64,000 nucleotides of DNA from Rhodococcus sp. 14-2470-1b (GTDB lineage: Bacteria > Actinomycetota > Actinomycetes > Mycobacteriales > Mycobacteriaceae): contig NZ_NPFY01000011.1 of assembly GCF_002259415.1 (NCBI RefSeq), positions 434,001 to 498,000 on the forward strand, read 5' to 3'. The notes under the pieces are model-generated. The model worked only from the letters and a program-made list of their open reading frames with translations, made no database searches and was not told where the DNA came from. Shown here one piece after another: positions 60,230 through 64,000 of this stretch. A program made the translations under genes and the position numbers. Every line of letters starts with the position of its first letter. Position 1 is the first letter of the stretch.

Positions 60230-60811
60230 TCACTGCCATGCCGCCAACCTTTCACTCAACGTTGCTCGGGCGCGAACCAGGTGACCGCGTACCGCGCTTG
60301 CCGACAATGTCATGATCTGCCCGATTTCCGGATGTGTCATCCCCTCCACTTCTCGCAGCAGCCAGCATGCTCGCTGCCGGTAGGGCAGTTCGGCCAGAGC
60401 ACGCCCCAGATCCGCCATGAAGTCATCATTGGTGGCACTGACCTCGGGATCCGCGCGTGCATCGGTGCTTCGGCGCTCGAACACCCAGTCCTCGGCAGGT
60501 GCGACCGCACGCTTGCGCCGATGATCGACGACCTTGTGCGAGACCATCGAGAACAACCACGTCCGTAGTTTCGAGTCGCCCCTGAACGTATCCAATCCCT
60601 TCCACGCTGCGACGAAGGCGTCCTGGACCACCTCCTCGGCGGCCCCGTGATCGGAGAGCATGTTGCGGGCGTAGCGGAACATCTCCGGTCCGTACCTGGC
60701 GACGATCAGCTCGAAGGCGTCGGTGTCACCCAGAGCCGCGTTGCTGACGAGCACGTGGTCGGACAGTGGCCGGCCGTCGGACATGACGCGGCCAGGCAGC
60801 TCGTCGGTCAT
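60230..60811 (-). CDS. ECF-type RNA polymerase sigma factor
   Basis: From ATG 60811 the protein is 193 residues: region 2 (AFELIVARYGPEMFRYARNMLSDHGAAEEVVQDAFVAAWKGLDTFRG, RTWLFSMVSHKVVDHRRKRA) and region 4 (DLGRALAELPYRQRACWLLREVEGMTHPEIGQIM, SASAVRGHLVRARATL). These are typical of ECF sigmas. A GTG at 60892 would add 27 residues. It heads the operon with the Asp23-like, kinase and regulator genes and is divergent from the Asp23 cluster, which is its likely regulon. Confidence 0.9.
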   Translation of the reverse strand: MTDELPGRVMSDGRPLSDHVLVSNAALGDTDAFELIVARYGPEMFRYARNMLSDHGAAEEVVQDAFVAAWKGLDTFRGDSKLRTWLFSMVSHKVVDHRRKRAVAPAEDWVFERRSTDARADPEVSATNDDFMADLGRALAELPYRQRACWLLREVEGMTHPEIGQIMTLSASAVRGHLVRARATLSERLAAWQ

Positions 60812-61004
60812 CGGAGCGTGTCCGCCATCTGTGCCCCCGTCCTCGAAGTGCTCGTGCCGCGTGTGCCCACCTGGACGAGATGCATTCGACACCGTTCTAC
60901 CAGCGCTTCACAAGTGTGACGCACGCCACTATTTTCAGACGTGCGCTTTTCCGATTTCGCTACGACCTACTTGGCGTCACAATCGATTCGCGAGAGGACA
61001 GAAC

Positions 61005-61484
61005 ATGAGCACCCAGACGCTGGACAAGTCGACAGAAGCCGCATCCGGAACGGCTGCCAAGAGCGCGACCACAACGTCCGCACTGGTCAGCACCACCGGA
61101 CGCACCACCATCGCCGACACCGTCGTATCGAAGATCGCCGGTATCGCCACCCGCGAGGTCCAGGGCGTGCACGACGTCGGCGGCGGAACCTCCCGCGCCA
61201 TCGGTGCACTCCGCGAGCGCATCCCAGGTGCACGCGTCAACCAGTCGCAGGGTGTGTCGGTCGAGGTCGGCGAGCGTCAGGCAGCCGTCGACATCGACAT
61301 CGTCGCTGAGTACGGAGTGTCGATCGCAGATCTGGCGTCGGGCATCCGTCGCAACGTCATCACCGCCGTGGAGCGGATGACGGGCCTCGAGGTCACCGAG
61401 GTCAACATCGTCGTGCACGACGTCTTTCTCGACGAGGGTGACGACGAGTCCGGGCAGGAAGTGTCCGGGACGCGAGTTCAGTGA
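61005..61484 (+). CDS. Asp23/Gls24 family envelope stress protein
   Basis: From ATG 61005 (after CGAGAGGA) the protein is 159 residues. A low-complexity Thr/Ala N-terminus leads to the Asp23 domain: TTIADTVVSKIAGIATREVQGVHDV, VSVEVGERQAAVDIDIVAEYGVSIADLASGIRRNVITAVERMTGLEVTEVNIVVHDVFL. In Firmicutes Asp23 coats the membrane through the AmaP anchor. This is the first gene of the plus-strand operon, and the four-base GTGA overlap couples the next gene. Confidence 0.93.
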   Translation: MSTQTLDKSTEAASGTAAKSATTTSALVSTTGRTTIADTVVSKIAGIATREVQGVHDVGGGTSRAIGALRERIPGARVNQSQGVSVEVGERQAAVDIDIVAEYGVSIADLASGIRRNVITAVERMTGLEVTEVNIVVHDVFLDEGDDESGQEVSGTRVQ

Positions 61485-61774
61485 CATCAGGACCCGATAT
61501 GGGCGCACCCGACGTCTCGGAAGTCATCGCCGACGCGGTGACCGCGACGGCGGGTGTCGCGGGTCTGCACGGCGGTATGTTCGGTGAAGCCGCGACATAC
61601 CTGCCGGGCAGGCGCGTTTCCGGCGTTCGGATCCGTGAGGACGGAAGCGTCGACGTGCACGTGATCTTGCGTCAGGGCAGCCCGATTCCGGCCACTGCCG
61701 ACGCGATCCGAACGGCCGTAGCCGCTGTGGCCGACGGACCGGTTCACGTCACCGTCGAGGACGTAATCCGCTGA
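61481..61774 (+). CDS. Short Asp23-related protein
   Basis: The 97-residue protein has VSEVIADAVTATAGVAGLHGGMFGEAATYLPGRRVSGVRIREDG and VDVHVILRQG, then a short helix and VHVTVEDVI. It follows the Asp23 topology with the helix shortened. Its GTG overlaps the previous stop (GTGA). It may co-assemble with the other Asp23 proteins of the operon. Confidence 0.85.
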   Translation: MTSGPDMGAPDVSEVIADAVTATAGVAGLHGGMFGEAATYLPGRRVSGVRIREDGSVDVHVILRQGSPIPATADAIRTAVAAVADGPVHVTVEDVIR

Positions 61775-61793
61775 TGATGCGGTCCACTCACGC

Positions 61794-62018
61794 ATGAGCC
61801 GTTCGGCCGAGCACACCGCCGCCCGCCGCGCGGTGGCGAGAAAGCACCATCCGGACGTCGGCGGCGACCCGGCTGTGTACGCAGCCGAACTCGCCGCCGT
61901 CGACCGCAGGTTTTCTCGCGCACCCACCACGATTCGTCGGCGCACGTGGAAGCACTACTACCGCAGGATCTTCGGGCCCGCAGGGCGGCTGCGGTCCAAA
62001 CGTTACTTCGACATCTAG
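61794..62018 (+). CDS. 74-residue J-domain-like protein
   Basis: The protein has helix-HPD-helix architecture: AARRAVARKHHPDVGGDPAVYAAELAAVDRRFSR with HPD at 19-21, the invariant J-domain tripeptide that triggers Hsp70 ATPase. Helix I is missing or very short. A basic tail (TTIRRRTWKHYYRRIFGP) follows. It lies between Asp23-like and DUF2273-like genes on the plus strand. It may recruit DnaK to the envelope complex; that is inference from one motif plus context. Confidence 0.75.
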   Translation: MSRSAEHTAARRAVARKHHPDVGGDPAVYAAELAAVDRRFSRAPTTIRRRTWKHYYRRIFGPAGRLRSKRYFDI

Positions 62019-62031
62019 CAGGAGCATCATC

Positions 62032-62232
62032 ATGACGACGTCCACCATCGGCTTGTTCGTAGGACTTCTGTTGGCCATTGCGGCCGCTGCCGGCGGATTC
62101 ACCGGATTTCTCTTCGCCGTGATCCTCGCGGTCGTCGGATTTGCCGTCGGTCGCTACATCGACGGCGAACTGGACGTGTCGATGTTCCAGAGCCGCGACG
62201 CGTTCTCGCGTGGCCGCCGCCATGACCGCTGA
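62032..62232 (+). CDS. DUF2273-like small membrane protein
   Basis: The 66-residue protein has two hydrophobic helices (TIGLFVGLLLAIAAAAGGF and GFLFAVILAVVGFAVGRYI) and a polar tail (DGELDVSMFQSRDAFSRGRR). DUF2273 peptides accompany Asp23 in Firmicutes. GGAGCATCATC before ATG 62032 gives a weak ribosome site. The next gene starts 11 bases inside its end, so translation is coupled. Confidence 0.88.
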   Translation: MTTSTIGLFVGLLLAIAAAAGGFTGFLFAVILAVVGFAVGRYIDGELDVSMFQSRDAFSRGRRHDR

Positions 62233-62566
62233 CGAACGAGGCCACCTCGAGGTACGAGTTCGCGCCGTCACCCGCATCGCCGAGATCACGGCGAGCCGGG
62301 TGGACGGCGTGGAACGCGTCACCGGTGGTCTCACCTCGAAAACCCTGCCGCGCGTGGAGGCAACCGTCCGAGACGGAAAAGTGAGGGCGACGGTCGAAGC
62401 CGCCACGCGGTGGCCGACGCCCATCGCCGAGGTCGCTGCGCGAGTGCGAACCAGCGTGGCGGACGACCTTCGGAAATCCAGTGGGCTGGAGGTCGACACT
62501 GTGGATGTCGTGATGCGTTACGTCGCGCCGGAGAAGGTCACGAGTTCAGGGAGGCGAGTGGAATGA
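62222..62566 (+). CDS. Asp23/Gls24 family protein
   Basis: From ATG 62222 the protein is 114 residues: GHLEVRVRAVTRIAEITASRVDGVERV, ATVRDGKVRATVEAATRWPTPIAEVAARVRTSVADDLRKSSGLEVDTVDVVMRYV. The Asp23 fold is intact without the low-complexity N-terminus of the first copy. It overlaps both the preceding DUF2273-like gene (11 bases) and the following anchor gene (ATGA). Confidence 0.9.
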   Translation: MTADERGHLEVRVRAVTRIAEITASRVDGVERVTGGLTSKTLPRVEATVRDGKVRATVEAATRWPTPIAEVAARVRTSVADDLRKSSGLEVDTVDVVMRYVAPEKVTSSGRRVE

Positions 62567-63441
62567 CCACACAGGTATCGCCCAAGGCCGCGCCTCGCGC
62601 GAGTGCAGTCGCTGTGGTCCTCGCGTTGGCCCTCTGTGTCGTCGGTGTCGTTCTCGGTCGCGACACATCGATCGAATTCGGTTTCGTCGACGGTGCGCCA
62701 TGGATCGCGCCTGCGATCGACTGGGTTCTGGGCGTCACCGTACTCGGCGCGATGCTGCCGATCGGCGTCGTCACCGCGGTGATCGGGCTCGTCCTGATCA
62801 TCTGTGCGGTGTTGCCGCGCAGCCGAACTCACCGGCCGTCGGGTTCCGATGGGGTGTGGATCGCCAAGGGCACAGCGCCGGCACGAACTTCGTCGATCAG
62901 TGTCGGTACCGCCGCTGTCGACCGTCTGGTCACCGCGCTGGTCGGCATCCTTCTCGGCGCAGCCGGACTGGCGGCGGCCGCGTGGGAACGCGACCGGCTA
63001 CCACAGTTCGTTCACGACGCCAGGCGGACGGTCGAGTCGTGGAACCCCACCGGGTGGGCAGACACGTCGTGGTGGCCGTGGGCGCTCACCGGCGCCACGG
63101 TCGTCGTATCCGTCGCTGGGTTGTACTGGCTGTGGGCACACCGGCCCAGGCGTGCCGCCTCTTTGATCGGTACCGACGACGCCAAGGTGGATCTGACCTC
63201 CGCCGCCCAGAACGCTGCCGCAGCACTGGCCTCGTCACCCGGGGTGGATGCAGCCAGCGGTCGTGTGGTGGACACCGGAAAGCACCGACTGCTCCGTATC
63301 TCTGCCCGCGCAAGCGACGCGGGCGCACCGTCGGCAGATCTCCTCGCGTCGGCCGCTGCACTCCGCGAGACCTGCGCCAGTGCCATGTCCGGACTTTCGG
63401 TGGACACCCAGGTGTTGATTCAGCCGCGTCGGGCCAGGTAA
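62563..63441 (+). CDS. DUF6286/AmaP-like membrane anchor
   Basis: From ATG 62563 the protein is 292 residues. Two helices (SAVAVVLALALCVVGVVLGR, LGVTVLGAMLPIGVVTAVIGLVLIICAVL) are followed by a linker, two further helices (VTALVGILLGAAGLAAAA, WPWALTGATVVVSVAGLYWLW) and a soluble C-terminus (AAQNAAAALASSPGVDAASGRVVDTGKHRLLRI, Asp23-like). It matches the DUF6286 actinobacterial counterpart of AmaP and would anchor the Asp23 proteins to the membrane. Confidence 0.88.
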   Translation: MTTQVSPKAAPRASAVAVVLALALCVVGVVLGRDTSIEFGFVDGAPWIAPAIDWVLGVTVLGAMLPIGVVTAVIGLVLIICAVLPRSRTHRPSGSDGVWIAKGTAPARTSSISVGTAAVDRLVTALVGILLGAAGLAAAAWERDRLPQFVHDARRTVESWNPTGWADTSWWPWALTGATVVVSVAGLYWLWAHRPRRAASLIGTDDAKVDLTSAAQNAAAALASSPGVDAASGRVVDTGKHRLLRISARASDAGAPSADLLASAAALRETCASAMSGLSVDTQVLIQPRRAR

Positions 63442-63604
63442 TCGAGGGCGAGGGCATCCTGAGAATCGGTCGGGTGCTCTGGGCAGGTAGGCGTCGACGA
63501 GCAGAGCCGTCGTTCGGGCTGCACTCTCAGGTTGGGCACGTACAGTCACGCCATCGTCCGTACAGCGTTCACCGAACGCCGACTCGCCACGAAGAGAGTT
63601 CCTT

Positions 63605-64000
63605 ATCGCCTCACCGACACCCACCCACGACGTCCATCACGCTGCCGCAGGAATTGCCTGGGTCCTGTGCTTCGCCTACTTGCTCGCGGAAGTGTTCACC
63701 GCGGCAGCGTGGAGTACCCCGTACAGCTTCGAGGAGAACTCGATCAGCTCGCTCGGGGTGACGACGTGCCACGTCGGGTCCTGCTCACCCCTGCACGACG
63801 TCATGAACGCTGCGTTCGTTGCCCTGGGGGTCCTGACTCTCGTCGGAGCACTGTTTCTGCATCGCCACATCAGAAGTGGACGGGTGAAGAAGGCGATCCT
63901 GTCGCTCGCCGTGATCATCGCGGTCAGCACCGCGGCAACCGGACTCTTTCCCGCCGACGACGGAACCATCCTGCACTGGGCCGCCGTGCTACCCGGCTTC
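63605..64000 (+). CDS. DUF998 membrane protein, 3' end off window, no standard start
   Basis: The frame is open from a stop at 63488-63490 to the right edge. DUF998 features appear from about 63650: GIAWVLCFAYLLAEVFTAAAW, YSFEENSISSLGVTTC, a Cys-loop with SPLHDVMNAAFVALGVLTLVG and a third helix (ILSLAVIIAVSTAATGLF). No ATG, GTG or TTG occurs in frame before the first helix. ATC at 63605 (encoding IASPTPTHDVHH), with GAAGAGAG upstream, matches where family members start. It may be a rare ATC start, a mutated start or a base error. 132 residues are visible. Confidence 0.8.
   Translation, partial: MASPTPTHDVHHAAAGIAWVLCFAYLLAEVFTAAAWSTPYSFEENSISSLGVTTCHVGSCSPLHDVMNAAFVALGVLTLVGALFLHRHIRSGRVKKAILSLAVIIAVSTAATGLFPADDGTILHWAAVLPGF

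Overview
The window is chromosomal DNA from a high-GC actinobacterium. Codon use is strongly G/C-ending. Several genes have no Shine-Dalgarno but a TANNNT box 6-8 nt before an RTG start. The gene content (HadA-like MaoC dehydratase, F420/FMN luciferase-type oxidoreductases, actinobacterial Asp23 cluster, AfsR-type regulator, tandem AIM24 genes, HEAT/Ig AlkC) points to a mycolic-acid-containing member of the Mycobacteriales, most likely Rhodococcus or Rhodococcoides. That placement is inferred from gene content; no rRNA or tRNA gene was found. Genes are packed tightly, with many 4-base ATGA/GTGA overlaps, and no stretch over about 300 bases lacks a gene or recognisable signal.

Positions 1-5500 (minus strand): a TPP riboswitch controls an SDR plus an NtaA/DmoA-type FMN monooxygenase that runs off the left edge. 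Upstream lies a three-gene overlapping operon: class I glutamine amidotransferase, lactate-monooxygenase-like flavoenzyme, GH13 amylase-like enzyme. Positions 5587-12956: SNF2-like helicase with a basic tail, F420/PPOX protein, 1103-residue AfsR/SARP-AAA regulator, a membrane protein, an SDR. Positions 13000-17900: DoxX protein, coiled-coil ArsR regulator co-transcribed with a beta-lactamase-fold lipoprotein, a small alarmone synthetase, a membrane protein resembling a GGDEF sensor without its GGDEF domain, a DUF72 protein.

Positions 17897-22869: a coherent catabolic cluster of IclR regulator, PEP-mutase/isocitrate-lyase-type lyase, aconitase-family large and small subunits and an MHS transporter, with paired palindromes at the divergent promoter. 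Positions 22941-31100: secreted phosphoesterase, HtrA-like protease, VOC protein, thiolase, F420-type oxidoreductase, three tandem AIM24 genes. Positions 31110-39516: macrolide-type glycosyltransferase, ArsR/MFS pair with twin operators, GNAT enzyme, flippase-like membrane protein with an embedded pseudokinase, AlkC and ArgG. Positions 39673-52883: GGDEF-EAL protein, spermidine-synthase-like enzyme behind a 14-bp tandem repeat, HxlR and LysE, class A beta-lactamase, MBL protein, membrane-anchored alpha/beta hydrolase, thioredoxin-reductase-like enzyme and a divergent MarR/Bcr-type exporter pair.

Positions 52924-64000: an HTH-ClpN regulator with twin operators, a MaoC dehydratase, a second GGDEF-EAL protein, and a stress module. 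On the minus strand the module has an ECF sigma factor, an Asp23-like protein in the anti-sigma position, a short KdpD-like kinase and a KdpE-like regulator. On the divergent plus strand it has Asp23 proteins, a 74-residue J-domain-like protein, a DUF2273-like membrane peptide and an AmaP/DUF6286-like anchor. The window ends inside a DUF998 membrane protein. The most promising unexplained systems are the TPP-controlled monooxygenase operon, the ECF/Asp23/J-domain envelope module, the aconitase-lyase catabolic cluster and the HTH-ClpN autoregulator.
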